Below the pieces are notes generated by a model. That model was given only the letters and a program-made list of their open reading frames with translations, was not told the origin of the DNA and did no database searches. The translations under genes and the position numbers were made by a program. From Acidobacteriaceae bacterium (GTDB taxonomy: Bacteria > Acidobacteriota > Terriglobia > Terriglobales > Acidobacteriaceae): a stretch of 55,916 nucleotides of DNA. The stretch is from positions 1 to 55,916 of the forward strand of contig CAHJWI010000030.1 in assembly GCA_903642225.1 (NCBI GenBank). Reading direction: 5' to 3'. Shown here piece by piece: positions 9,097 through 17,305 of the stretch (its first letter is position 1; each line of letters starts with the position of its first letter).

Positions 9097-10335
9097 TTGG
9101 CTGCAGTGGCATCGCGGACCTTCGCGCCGATCGACTTTCGTACCCGCTTTCCGGCGTTGGACGGTGTCCGTGCCCTCGCCATTACGCTGGTCTTTCTGGA
9201 GCACTTTGGCGGTGGCGGCCACGGCAACTGGATTCTGCGTAGTTTGAACGCAGTCCGGTCTCGCGGTTGGTTAGGCGTAGACATCTTCTTCGTGCTATCC
9301 GGCTTTCTGATCACCGGCATCCTGTATGACACGCTTGGCGATTCGAAATACCTCTCGCGCTTTTTCGCACGGCGCAGCCTCAGAATTCTGCCGCTGTACT
9401 ACGGCGTGTTCCTTCTCTTCGTGGTGCTCACGCCGCTGCTGCACTACCAGTGGCGGCCAGGTCACCTGTGGTGGCTCGTGTACCTGGGCAATGTCTTCGG
9501 CAACAAAGACTTCGACCTTTATTTCATCATCAGCAAAACGCACCTGCACCGTTCGGCGAACATCTCCCACTTCTGGTCGCTGTGTGTGGAAGAGCAGTTC
9601 TACCTGGTGTGGCCGTGGATCGTATATCTCCTTCGCGACCGCAAACGGCTGATCGCTACAGCAATCGGCATTGCGATGTTCACCCTGTTATTGCGCTGCT
9701 GGTTTTATTGGTGGGCCGGGCCGTTCTGGGCAGAGCGCTGGATCGTCCGGACGCTTCCCTTTCGCATGGATGCTCTGCTGATCGGCGGCATCCTGGCCCT
9801 GTTGCTGCGGGGTCCGCAGGCACACAGGGTGCAGCAGGGGTGCAAGTGGCTCTTCTTTGCAGCGGTTGTGCCCGTAGTCGCAATTTTCACGTTCAGCCCG
9901 TCAGCAGCTTCGCCATGGCTGCTTACGATCGGTTTTACATGCACGGCATTTGCGTCCGCCGGATTGATCGGCATGACCCTCCGCACAGGCTCGCCGGCAT
10001 TTCGTCTTTTCAACGTGAGACCGTTTCGAACCCTGGGCAAGATCAGCTACGGGTTCTACGTCTTTCACGACATCTACTACTACGTCTGGCTTCAACTGCT
10101 GATCTGGCTGGGCGCGCACCTGGGCGGCCTGGCGCTACCCGGCCTCATTGAAATTGGCAGCGCCTTTCTTGTGACGTTCTTCACGGCAAAGCTGAGCTTC
10201 AAATACTTCGAGTCGCACTTCTTACAGTACAAACGCCACTTCGAGTACGACTCGGAGCGCGCGTCACACGAACATGCCTTCATTACAGCGCTGGACGTGA
10301 ACCCGCCACAAACCAGCGCACACCATTCAAGGTGA
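9097..10335 (+). CDS. Membrane O-acyltransferase (acyltransferase 3 family)
   Basis: A 412-residue integral membrane protein with about ten hydrophobic segments. It has the family N-terminus FPALDGVRALAITLVFLEHF, whose H is the conserved catalytic histidine region, then GVDIFFVLSGFLITGIL and HFWSLCVEEQFYLVWP. These mark the OafA/YrhL type, which moves acetyl or other acyl groups onto sugars of surface polysaccharides or lipids. The start is a TTG at 9097 with AAGGAG ten bases upstream. It is divergent from ald. The acceptor cannot be read from sequence. Confidence 0.9.
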   Translation: MAAVASRTFAPIDFRTRFPALDGVRALAITLVFLEHFGGGGHGNWILRSLNAVRSRGWLGVDIFFVLSGFLITGILYDTLGDSKYLSRFFARRSLRILPLYYGVFLLFVVLTPLLHYQWRPGHLWWLVYLGNVFGNKDFDLYFIISKTHLHRSANISHFWSLCVEEQFYLVWPWIVYLLRDRKRLIATAIGIAMFTLLLRCWFYWWAGPFWAERWIVRTLPFRMDALLIGGILALLLRGPQAHRVQQGCKWLFFAAVVPVVAIFTFSPSAASPWLLTIGFTCTAFASAGLIGMTLRTGSPAFRLFNVRPFRTLGKISYGFYVFHDIYYYVWLQLLIWLGAHLGGLALPGLIEIGSAFLVTFFTAKLSFKYFESHFLQYKRHFEYDSERASHEHAFITALDVNPPQTSAHHSR

Positions 10336-10494
10336 TTGCGGTTGTAACCCTTGCCGGGGCTTTACCACCACGCTTCCCCGTCCCGAATCACTGAACCATT
10401 GTGGGACTACAATCGTTCCAACGCCTTTGAAGCAGGACACGCCGATAACATGCCGCAGAACGAGTACAAGGGACGCAACTCACGATCGCGCAAC

Positions 10495-11514
10495 ATGCGT
10501 TCGCTCTTCTCCATATTTTCCAACGATCTGGCCATCGACCTGGGTACGGCCAATACGCTGGTCTTCGCCAACGGCAAGGGCATTGTCGTCAACGAGCCCT
10601 CCATCATCGCCGTCAACAAGGTGACCAACGAGGTCGAGGCCGTGGGCAAGGAAGCCAAGGAGATGGTGGGCCGTACCCCCGGCAACATCGTTGCCATCCG
10701 GCCCATGAAGGACGGCGTTATCGCCGACTTCCGGCACACCGAAAAGATGCTGAACTACTTCATCCAAAAGGCGCACAACCGCAAAATGCTGGTGCATCCG
10801 CGCATCATCATCGGCGTGCCCAGCGAGATCACGCAGGTGGAAAAACGCGCCGTCGAAGACTCCGCCTACCGTGCCAAGGCAAGCGAAGTATATCTGGTTG
10901 AACAGGCCATGGTCGCCGCCATCGGCGCGGGCCTGCCCATTACGGAGCCCGGCGGCAACATGGTCGTTGACATCGGTGGTGGCACCACCGACATCGCCGT
11001 CATCTCTCTCGCCGGCATCGTCTACTCCCGCTCGGTCCGCATGGCCGGCAACCAGATGGACGAAGCCGTTATGAACTATCTCAAGCGCAAGTACAACCTC
11101 CTCATCGGTGAGCGCACGGCAGAGCAGATCAAAATGGAGCTCGGGTCCGCATACCCGCTCGACAAGCCCATCACCATGGAGATCAAAGGCCGAAATCTCA
11201 TTGAGGGCGTGCCGAAAACGATCACCATCGACGACTCCGAAATCCGCGAATCGTTGGCGGAATGCATCGCCACCATCATGAACGCCATCCGTGTAGCGCT
11301 TGAGCGGACTCCGCCGGAGCTTTCCGCCGACATCAGCGACCGCGGCATCGTGCTTACCGGCGGCGGCGCGCTGATTAAAAATCTTGACCGGCGCATTCGC
11401 GAGGAGACGGGCCTGCCCGTATCCATCGCGGATGACCCGCTCGCCTCGGTCGTGCTTGGAACCGGCCGCATGCTGTCGGACTTCGGCCTCCTGCGCAAAA
11501 TCTCCATCGACTAA
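10495..11514 (+). CDS. mreB: Rod shape-determining protein MreB
   Basis: MreB is an actin-like filament protein that guides lateral cell-wall synthesis. The chosen ATG at 10495 gives MRSLFSIFSNDLAIDLGTAN, aligning with the standard N-terminus (339 residues); an in-frame ATG at 10450 would add 15 residues. The phosphate-1 loop (DLGTANTLVF), phosphate-2 loop (VVDIGGGTTDIAVISL) and adenosine motif (LTGGGALIKNLD) are all intact. It heads the mreB-mreC-mreD cluster, with mreC 47 bases downstream. Elongasome membership is established for the family. Confidence 0.97.
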   Translation: MRSLFSIFSNDLAIDLGTANTLVFANGKGIVVNEPSIIAVNKVTNEVEAVGKEAKEMVGRTPGNIVAIRPMKDGVIADFRHTEKMLNYFIQKAHNRKMLVHPRIIIGVPSEITQVEKRAVEDSAYRAKASEVYLVEQAMVAAIGAGLPITEPGGNMVVDIGGGTTDIAVISLAGIVYSRSVRMAGNQMDEAVMNYLKRKYNLLIGERTAEQIKMELGSAYPLDKPITMEIKGRNLIEGVPKTITIDDSEIRESLAECIATIMNAIRVALERTPPELSADISDRGIVLTGGGALIKNLDRRIREETGLPVSIADDPLASVVLGTGRMLSDFGLLRKISID

Positions 11515-11561
11515 GCGCACTCACGACGGCGGCGCACTGGTAAGGACAGCACGCAGACGGT

Positions 11562-12713
11562 ATGGAATCGTTTTTCATCCGGTATCGAAATCCGCTGGTG
11601 CTGGTCGCCGTGCTGCTGGCGCAGGTCATCGGCCTGGCCACGCAGATGCACCGCGTCAATTATCCCTCGTCTGCAGACGGCCACAACGTTCGCGTTGCAC
11701 GTGCTTGGGCCAACTTCACCATCGCTCCTGTCGAGAAGCTGCTGGCAAAGCTCGGTGGCGGCGTACGGTCTGCCTGGGGCGGCTACGTTGACCTGCGCCA
11801 TGTGCGGCAGCACAGCAAGGACCTGCAGTACCAGATCAACCAGCTTCGCCTGCAGCAGGCAGGCATGCTTGAAGATGCGCGGCAGGGCCAGCGGCTGGAG
11901 CAGATGCTCGCCTTCAAGCAGCAATATGTGGGTAAAACGGTAGCGGCACAGGTCATTGGCACCGGCGGCGGTGATCGCTCACACATCCTGGTCTTGAACA
12001 AGGGCAGCAACGATGGCCTTCAGCCGGACATGGCCGTCATCACACCGGACGGCATCGTCGGCAAGCTGCGTGATGTCTTTCCAGGCTCATCGCAGCTGCT
12101 GCTCATCAGCGACAGCAGCTCCGGAGCCGGCGTGATCTTGGCAAACGTGCGAAGCCGCGGGATCCTGCGCGGCTCCGTCAAAGGGCAAGTGCAGATCGGT
12201 ACACTCTTGCCGGATGAGCGCATCAGGCCAGGTGAGCCCGTAGTGACCAGCGGTGGAGACCGCGTGTATCCGCGAGGCCTGAGCGTGGGCACGGTGCAAT
12301 CGGTTCAGCTCGATCCGGAACACCAGCCCTATACCGCCATCACCGTGAAACCGTCGGCAAACCTCGACCGGTTGGAAGAGGTGCTGGTCGTTACCGACGT
12401 GGCACAGCAGCTCACGCTTCCTCCAGCCACGGGGTCTGCTCCAGCGGATGGGGACAAGCGCGCGTCAGAGATCGTAGCGGAGCGGCTGCCTGGTTTGCGC
12501 GATCCGAAACCTGCTGCCACCAGCACCGACACCAACGCGGCAGACCAGGCCGCCAAAGAGAAGGAACTGATCACCAACCCCCACAAAACTCTGCCGACGC
12601 CGCGGCCCACACCCGTCTTGCATCCCGACCGCTACAGCCCCGGCACCGTGCCCAACGCGGCGGACCTGCAGCCAGGTCAGCGAGACGCCCCGAACGGGAG
12701 TCCGAAACCGTAA
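11562..12713 (+). CDS. mreC: Rod shape-determining protein MreC
   Basis: MreC is a bitopic periplasmic scaffold of the elongasome. The 383-residue product has one N-terminal membrane helix (about 10-28), a coiled-coil stretch rich in Q and L (about 78-115), and the beta-rich MreC domain (about 125-275, with GVVFPGSSQ-like VGKLRDVFPGSSQLLLI). It ends in a long proline/alanine-rich tail (about 285-383) ending PGQRDAPNGSPKP that is probably disordered and longer than in model species. Its stop codon overlaps the mreD start (TAATG). Confidence 0.94.
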   Translation: MESFFIRYRNPLVLVAVLLAQVIGLATQMHRVNYPSSADGHNVRVARAWANFTIAPVEKLLAKLGGGVRSAWGGYVDLRHVRQHSKDLQYQINQLRLQQAGMLEDARQGQRLEQMLAFKQQYVGKTVAAQVIGTGGGDRSHILVLNKGSNDGLQPDMAVITPDGIVGKLRDVFPGSSQLLLISDSSSGAGVILANVRSRGILRGSVKGQVQIGTLLPDERIRPGEPVVTSGGDRVYPRGLSVGTVQSVQLDPEHQPYTAITVKPSANLDRLEEVLVVTDVAQQLTLPPATGSAPADGDKRASEIVAERLPGLRDPKPAATSTDTNAADQAAKEKELITNPHKTLPTPRPTPVLHPDRYSPGTVPNAADLQPGQRDAPNGSPKP

Positions 12714-13237
12714 TGGCCAAGCGCAGATTTACAACCCGTCGTGAGATGGAGGAGCACAACTTCAGCCCGGCCGTGGCACTGTCGGTGCCGTTGCTGGCGC
12801 TCTTCACCACGGCATACCTGCCGAAGCTGTTCCCCGTCACCGCCATTGTGGACCTGCCGTTGATCGTGGTGATCTACTTTTCCATCTCCCGCCGCAGCGC
12901 GGTGGCAGGCACGTTCACCGGTGCGGCACTTGGGCTCTTGCAGGACACCCTCAGCAATCAATACATCGGCGTCAACGGCATCGCGAAAAGCATCGTGGGA
13001 TACGCGGCGGCCTCCATCGGACTCAAGGTCGACGTGGACAATACCATCACCCGGGCCATGCTCAATTTCGGGTTCTCCCTGCTGCAGTCAGCTGTGCTGT
13101 TCGCTGTCCAACGGGTGCTGCTTGGGTCGTCCCTCTACCGGGTCAGCTGGGTGCATGAACTATTGCGCGCCGGCGTAAATACCGCTGTAGCAATTCCGAT
13201 TTTCCTCCTGCTGGACCTGGCGCGTACCGACGATTAG
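12713..13237 (+). CDS. mreD: Rod shape-determining protein MreD
   Basis: A 174-residue inner-membrane protein with about five hydrophobic segments, fitting MreD. The start codon overlaps the mreC stop by one base. It carries the family-like segment AGTFTGAALGLLQDTLSNQYIG and ends shortly after the last helix (LLLDLARTDD). The N-terminal 20 residues are charged and cytoplasmic. No penicillin-binding protein 2 or RodA gene follows; instead a convergent unrelated gene begins 10 bases after the stop. Confidence 0.9.
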   Translation: MAKRRFTTRREMEEHNFSPAVALSVPLLALFTTAYLPKLFPVTAIVDLPLIVVIYFSISRRSAVAGTFTGAALGLLQDTLSNQYIGVNGIAKSIVGYAAASIGLKVDVDNTITRAMLNFGFSLLQSAVLFAVQRVLLGSSLYRVSWVHELLRAGVNTAVAIPIFLLLDLARTDD

Positions 13238-13247
13238 TACCGACGAA

Positions 13248-14567
13248 CTACGGTGCCGTGCGCTTCTCTGGCACCGCTTCGATCGCGCGTTCAGGGTCCA
13301 CCGCAATCTTGGCCACTTCGGCAGCCTCAGCCTGCTCGTTCTTTAGGTCGGCGGCGCTCAAAGCTGGCAGGCTGTACAGTTCAATCTCCGCGTCGCGCAG
13401 CACGGCAAGACGCCGGCCATCGGGGGAAAGGCTGAAGTTCTGAGCCGCTCTTTGTACAGGTCCAATAGGCGCGCGCAACAGCTCGACCCCACCGCGAAAT
13501 GTGTACACGCGAACCTGTTGGCCAGAGATGTCCAGGGGAGAGAGATGATCCGCCTCCTGCGCGCCTGAGTTGGTCATGGTGTCGCGCAAGGCGAAGCGGC
13601 CGCTGCCCGGTGAAGGATACATCGCGGGCCAGACCGGCGCGTTGTCCACGGTAAACACCCAGTTGGCCTGCGCCGCCAGGTCAAACCCCCCAAGCAGGCG
13701 TCGATCGTCTCCACCGCGGCAGCCCGTGGCAATAAAGGTGGCGTCGCTCACAAACTGCGCGTGCGGCTGGCAGGTGCTGGTGAACCCGGCAAGTTCTATC
13801 GCCTTGCCGCCGAACGGGTGGAAATCAAAGCCCCAGTGCTCGCGATCTTCCTTCACCGTGCCAAGAAACCCCTTCGAGGTAAACGCGGTAATGAAGGCTT
13901 TGTCCTCCTGGGCAACGGCGCGTGTGTGCAGGGTAGGCGTCCTGCCTTCTCGCAGCGTGTAAAACGTCGCCTCTATCTTTGGTCCCTCCAGCGGCTGGGT
14001 AGGGTCATCGCCAATGTGGTGCTCCGGGCCGGTTTCCACCAGTAGCATGTCATGTGCCGGGCTTAACTGGATGACCTCAATGGGCCGGCTGGACTCGAGA
14101 AGCGGCTCACGTTCGAACCCCTCTTTGCCATGCATAGGGCTGACGCGCAACAGCGTATTCCGTAGCCGCAGCAGGAAATAGCCATTGCCCATGGGCCACA
14201 GGTACTGCGTGCGGTCGTGGGTGCGCCACTCCGTCTCAAATACCAGCTTGCCGTCCGGCAGGTGCAGCACAAGCGCCCGAACAATCCGGTCCTGATCGCC
14301 AACTTCGTCGTCGGGCAATCGTGGAATCAGTTTGCGCGCGTTGAAGGTCACCAGAAGGTGCTGGTCGTCAATAAAGTCGACCGTGTTCATGGTGTAACCT
14401 TCGCGCTGAATAACCTCAGAGCTGACGGGCCGGTAGCCCAGCCGCAGCAGAGAGATGCGGTGTTCCGGTACGGCCGGCAGAAGCGGCTTGGTGGCAGCGG
14501 CAAGGTACGGCGTGAGTGCGCCGCAAAGGAAAGCCAAAATCCACAGTCGTGCGCGATGCTGCGCCAT
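13248..14567 (-). CDS. Exported protein of unknown function, possibly beta-propeller
   Basis: A 439-residue protein with an N-terminal signal peptide (hydrophobic ILAFLCGALTPYLAAA, likely cleaved after AAA). The rest is rich in beta-type segments with repeated patterns such as LSPAHDMLLVET, FSLSPDGRRLAVLRDAEIEL and FIDDQHLLVTF, suggestive of a WD40- or YVTN-like propeller. I recognise no catalytic motif. The C-terminal 35 residues are charged. It is convergent with mreD and divergent from the DMT exporter gene. It is probably a periplasmic or outer-surface protein; function unknown. Confidence 0.75.
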   Translation of the reverse strand: MAQHRARLWILAFLCGALTPYLAAATKPLLPAVPEHRISLLRLGYRPVSSEVIQREGYTMNTVDFIDDQHLLVTFNARKLIPRLPDDEVGDQDRIVRALVLHLPDGKLVFETEWRTHDRTQYLWPMGNGYFLLRLRNTLLRVSPMHGKEGFEREPLLESSRPIEVIQLSPAHDMLLVETGPEHHIGDDPTQPLEGPKIEATFYTLREGRTPTLHTRAVAQEDKAFITAFTSKGFLGTVKEDREHWGFDFHPFGGKAIELAGFTSTCQPHAQFVSDATFIATGCRGGDDRRLLGGFDLAAQANWVFTVDNAPVWPAMYPSPGSGRFALRDTMTNSGAQEADHLSPLDISGQQVRVYTFRGGVELLRAPIGPVQRAAQNFSLSPDGRRLAVLRDAEIELYSLPALSAADLKNEQAEAAEVAKIAVDPERAIEAVPEKRTAP

Positions 14568-14671
14568 GCAGCTATGCTAACCGTGCCACCGGCTCCGTTC
14601 AAACGCCGGTTGCTTGCAACTTTCACTGCGCGCATCAAGCTGGTTTGGACGCGTATGCGACAGTTGAACGT

Positions 14672-15649
14672 ATGCTTGGAGTATCGCCAAAGACAGGACG
14701 GGGTCCTGACCGCAGACATGCGCGGAAACCCATTCGCGGGCTGGCGTTCCTTGCCTGCGCGCTTGCGTCGGCACTGTGGGGTACCGGATTCTACTTCGGT
14801 AAAATCGCCCTGCGCGAGCTGCAGGTAGGTCACATGGTCCTGTACCGCTTTCTGTTCGCCGCAGCCGCCATGCTTGCCATTCGCCTGCGGCAAAAAGACC
14901 GCACACCCTATTCCCGCGCGGACTGGACAGCACTGCTGGTCGCTGCCTTCTTCGGCATCCCCGTGCTGTTCCTGCTTGAGTTCAAGGGCCTCGCGATGAC
15001 CACGCTCGCCCATGCAGCGCTCATGGTGGGTACCATGCCCGTGCTGGTGGCCGGTGCAGCCGCCATCTTTCTGGGGGAGCGGCTGGACCGCACAGGCTGG
15101 TGCGCGCTTGCCGGTTCCACAGCCGGTGCCGCGATGATCGCCTTCAGCCATTCGCAATCGACCGAAGGTTCGGCGAGCCTGGCGGGTGACCTGCTGGTCG
15201 TTGGCGCGGCACTGTTCTCGTTAGTGTGGATTCTTGCCAGCAAACGCCTGCTCGCCCGCCACAACGCCGTCGCCGTCTCCTGCGACACCGTACTCACCGG
15301 AACGGCAATGCTCGCCGTGTGGGTCTTGCTGCGGGACGGCCTGCCACCGGTCCATGCCATTTCACCCGCGGTGTGGCTCGCATCGGCCGCCGGTGGATTG
15401 CTTTGCACCGCATCCACAACCGTCCTATGGAACTGGAGCCTGACGCAGATACCCGCATCGGAGGCTGGCGTCTTCCTCAACTTAGAGCCAATCATTGGAT
15501 CAGCACTGAGCGTGTGGCTCTTCCACGAACGCATGGGATGGACGGCAGCTCTGGGCGGCGGACTCATCGTGGCATCCGCCCTCGTCATGACGACACAGTC
15601 AAAGACGAGCGTGAGCGAAGCTGCAGGACATGTGCCTGCTATGGAGTAG
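14672..15649 (+). CDS. DMT-superfamily (EamA) transporter
   Basis: A 325-residue inner-membrane protein with ten hydrophobic segments arranged as two EamA repeats. The first begins ACALASALWGTGFYFGKIAL and the second GDLLVVGAALFSLVWILASK, followed by NLEPIIGSALSVWLFHERM. The family exports amino acids and other small metabolites; the substrate is not predictable. I chose the ATG at 14672 because the frame upstream to 14516 overlaps the divergent exported-protein gene and encodes no family sequence. No strong ribosome site is visible, so the start is uncertain by a few codons. Confidence 0.86.
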   Translation: MLGVSPKTGRGPDRRHARKPIRGLAFLACALASALWGTGFYFGKIALRELQVGHMVLYRFLFAAAAMLAIRLRQKDRTPYSRADWTALLVAAFFGIPVLFLLEFKGLAMTTLAHAALMVGTMPVLVAGAAAIFLGERLDRTGWCALAGSTAGAAMIAFSHSQSTEGSASLAGDLLVVGAALFSLVWILASKRLLARHNAVAVSCDTVLTGTAMLAVWVLLRDGLPPVHAISPAVWLASAAGGLLCTASTTVLWNWSLTQIPASEAGVFLNLEPIIGSALSVWLFHERMGWTAALGGGLIVASALVMTTQSKTSVSEAAGHVPAME

Positions 15650-15654
15650 GCGCT

Positions 15655-16599
15655 GTGCAGAAGGATTCACCGAACCAACCGGCAACGAAGCTCCCACTAG
15701 AAGCATCGATTCGCCTTATCGCCATCGACCTGGATGGCACCCTTGTGCACAGCGACGGTACAGTGACGGCGCGCAATCGGGCTGCACTGCAACAGGCGCG
15801 GCAGGCAGGTATCCGGGTGGTCATCAATACGGGCCGCCGGCACAGCTACGCGCTACGAGCGACCCGCACGTTGCAGCTTTCCCACGCAGACGCCATCATC
15901 ACATCAAATGGTGCGGTGGTGCGCACAGCCGGTGGTGACCTCCTCTGGCGCGCAACGTTGTCGCTGCCGTTGGTGCATCGGCTGCTGCAAGAGTTGCAGG
16001 AATTTCGCACTGCGCTGGTCTTTACGTTTGACCTGATTGGACCGGAGGGTGCCGACGTTGCAGGCGCCCTTGTGCTTGAAGATCTGGACCACCTGCACAG
16101 CAGCATCAGCCGGTGGATGCAGGTCAATGCCGGCTCCATCCGTCGCGTGACTCCGCTGGAAGACGCCTTTACCGGCCCGGACGCCGCGCTGCCGGTCCAG
16201 GCCATGCTCTGCGGCACAATGAGCCGCATGCACGCCGCAGAAACACTGCTCAACGAGCACTTTGCAGGCGACGTGGACTGCTACCGCACCGAGTATCCCG
16301 GCAACGACCTCTGCATTCTGGACATTATGCCCAAGGGCAAGTCAAAGGGAACGGCTCTCCTAAAACTCGCGGCGCGCCATACCATCGGCGCGCCGCAGAT
16401 CATGGCTATCGGAGACAACTGGAACGACGAACCCATGCTGCAGGTGGCAGGCATGGCCGTGGTACTGGACAACGCACCCGACGACCTGAAGGAGTATGCG
16501 CAACAGCACGGTTGGCGAATCGGAGCGGCCGGCGACGACGACGGCGTTGCACTGGCGGTCGAAGCTGTTGTGCATGACCGGCTTGCACTTTTCTCCTGA
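15655..16599 (+). CDS. HAD-superfamily phosphatase, Cof/YbiV type (IIB)
   Basis: A 314-residue soluble hydrolase. Motif I is IAIDLDGTLVHSDGTV with the nucleophile/acid Asp pair, motif II is VVINTGRR, the basic motif III lies in the KGKSKGTALLKL region, and motif IV is IGDNWNDEPMLQVAG. The large cap between motifs II and III is of the C2B type. Family members dephosphorylate sugar phosphates, FMN or pyridoxal phosphate; the substrate here is unknown. The start is a GTG at 15655, five bases after the DMT gene stop, so the two are probably one transcript. The frame is open far upstream but there it only shadows the DMT gene. Confidence 0.88.
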   Translation: MQKDSPNQPATKLPLEASIRLIAIDLDGTLVHSDGTVTARNRAALQQARQAGIRVVINTGRRHSYALRATRTLQLSHADAIITSNGAVVRTAGGDLLWRATLSLPLVHRLLQELQEFRTALVFTFDLIGPEGADVAGALVLEDLDHLHSSISRWMQVNAGSIRRVTPLEDAFTGPDAALPVQAMLCGTMSRMHAAETLLNEHFAGDVDCYRTEYPGNDLCILDIMPKGKSKGTALLKLAARHTIGAPQIMAIGDNWNDEPMLQVAGMAVVLDNAPDDLKEYAQQHGWRIGAAGDDDGVALAVEAVVHDRLALFS

Positions 16600-16677
16600 A
16601 GGAGCCGTCTGGCCGACACCGGCCGAGAGCAAGGCGTACGCTGGAACTTTGCAGGGGTTGCGTACAAGGAGTGCCGC

Positions 16678-17205
16678 ATGCGTTGGTTTCTGGCGATCTT
16701 GATTGTGCTGGTTTGTGTCGTGGGCGTCGTCTACATCGCCGGCAGCAGGCAGCCGGAACAGCACTTGGCAACCACCTCCGCCTTAATTCAGGCGTCGCCC
16801 GACGCTGTGTGGAAGCGCATCAACGATGTCACGAGCGAGCCATCGTGGCGCAAGTCGGTCAAGTCTGCGGCAACTGCACCAACGCAGGACGGACATCCCT
16901 GCTTCGTGGAGAACGCCGGAATCCCGCTGACGCTGTGCGTGGAACGCCTGGACGGACAACGGTTGCGTGTGGTGCGGATTGCTGACGCAAAGCAAAACTT
17001 CCAAGGCACATGGACCTTCGTCATCCAGCCCGGAGACACGTCTCAGACCAACGGCAAAACCACTCGGCTCACCATCTCGGAGGACGCGGCAATCGCCCCA
17101 AAGCTGTGGCGCGGCGCCATGCTCTTGCTGGGCTACGACCGCACCATCAAGAGCTATTTCAACGATCTGTCCGAATCGTTTTCCGGACAAAAAGCGCAGT
17201 CGTAA
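16678..17205 (+). CDS. Membrane-anchored SRPBCC (START-like) family protein
   Basis: A 175-residue protein with one N-terminal helix (MRWFLAILIVLVCVVGVVYIA) followed by an SRPBCC-like fold. The pattern includes IQASPDAVWKRINDVTSEPSWRKSVKS near the start and TRLTISEDAAI before a final amphipathic helix (GYDRTIKSYFNDLSESF). Such domains bind hydrophobic ligands. It has a GGAG-type site just before the ATG. No ligand or partner can be named. Confidence 0.78.
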   Translation: MRWFLAILIVLVCVVGVVYIAGSRQPEQHLATTSALIQASPDAVWKRINDVTSEPSWRKSVKSAATAPTQDGHPCFVENAGIPLTLCVERLDGQRLRVVRIADAKQNFQGTWTFVIQPGDTSQTNGKTTRLTISEDAAIAPKLWRGAMLLLGYDRTIKSYFNDLSESFSGQKAQS

Positions 17206-17235
17206 GCTGGCCGGCAAACCGTCTCGGCTGCCACC

Positions 17236-17241
17236 TATAAT
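17236..17241 (+). promoter_or_regulatory. Possible -10 element of aceE
   Basis: A perfect TATAAT lies 65 bases before the aceE start in an otherwise GC-rich gap. I see no good -35 hexamer at the usual distance, so this is a candidate only. Confidence 0.35.
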
Positions 17242-17305
17242 TGGGATCGTCCCCCAGCGGCGCATCTGTGGCCGCTGCTAGTTCACCCACACTGGAGCAA
17301 ATACC

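Noticed and set aside
10409..10413. TACAAT-like hexamer before mreB as a promoter
   Set aside because: The -10 is acceptable (10408-10413) but no plausible -35 hexamer lies at 16-18 bases, so I did not list it as a feature.
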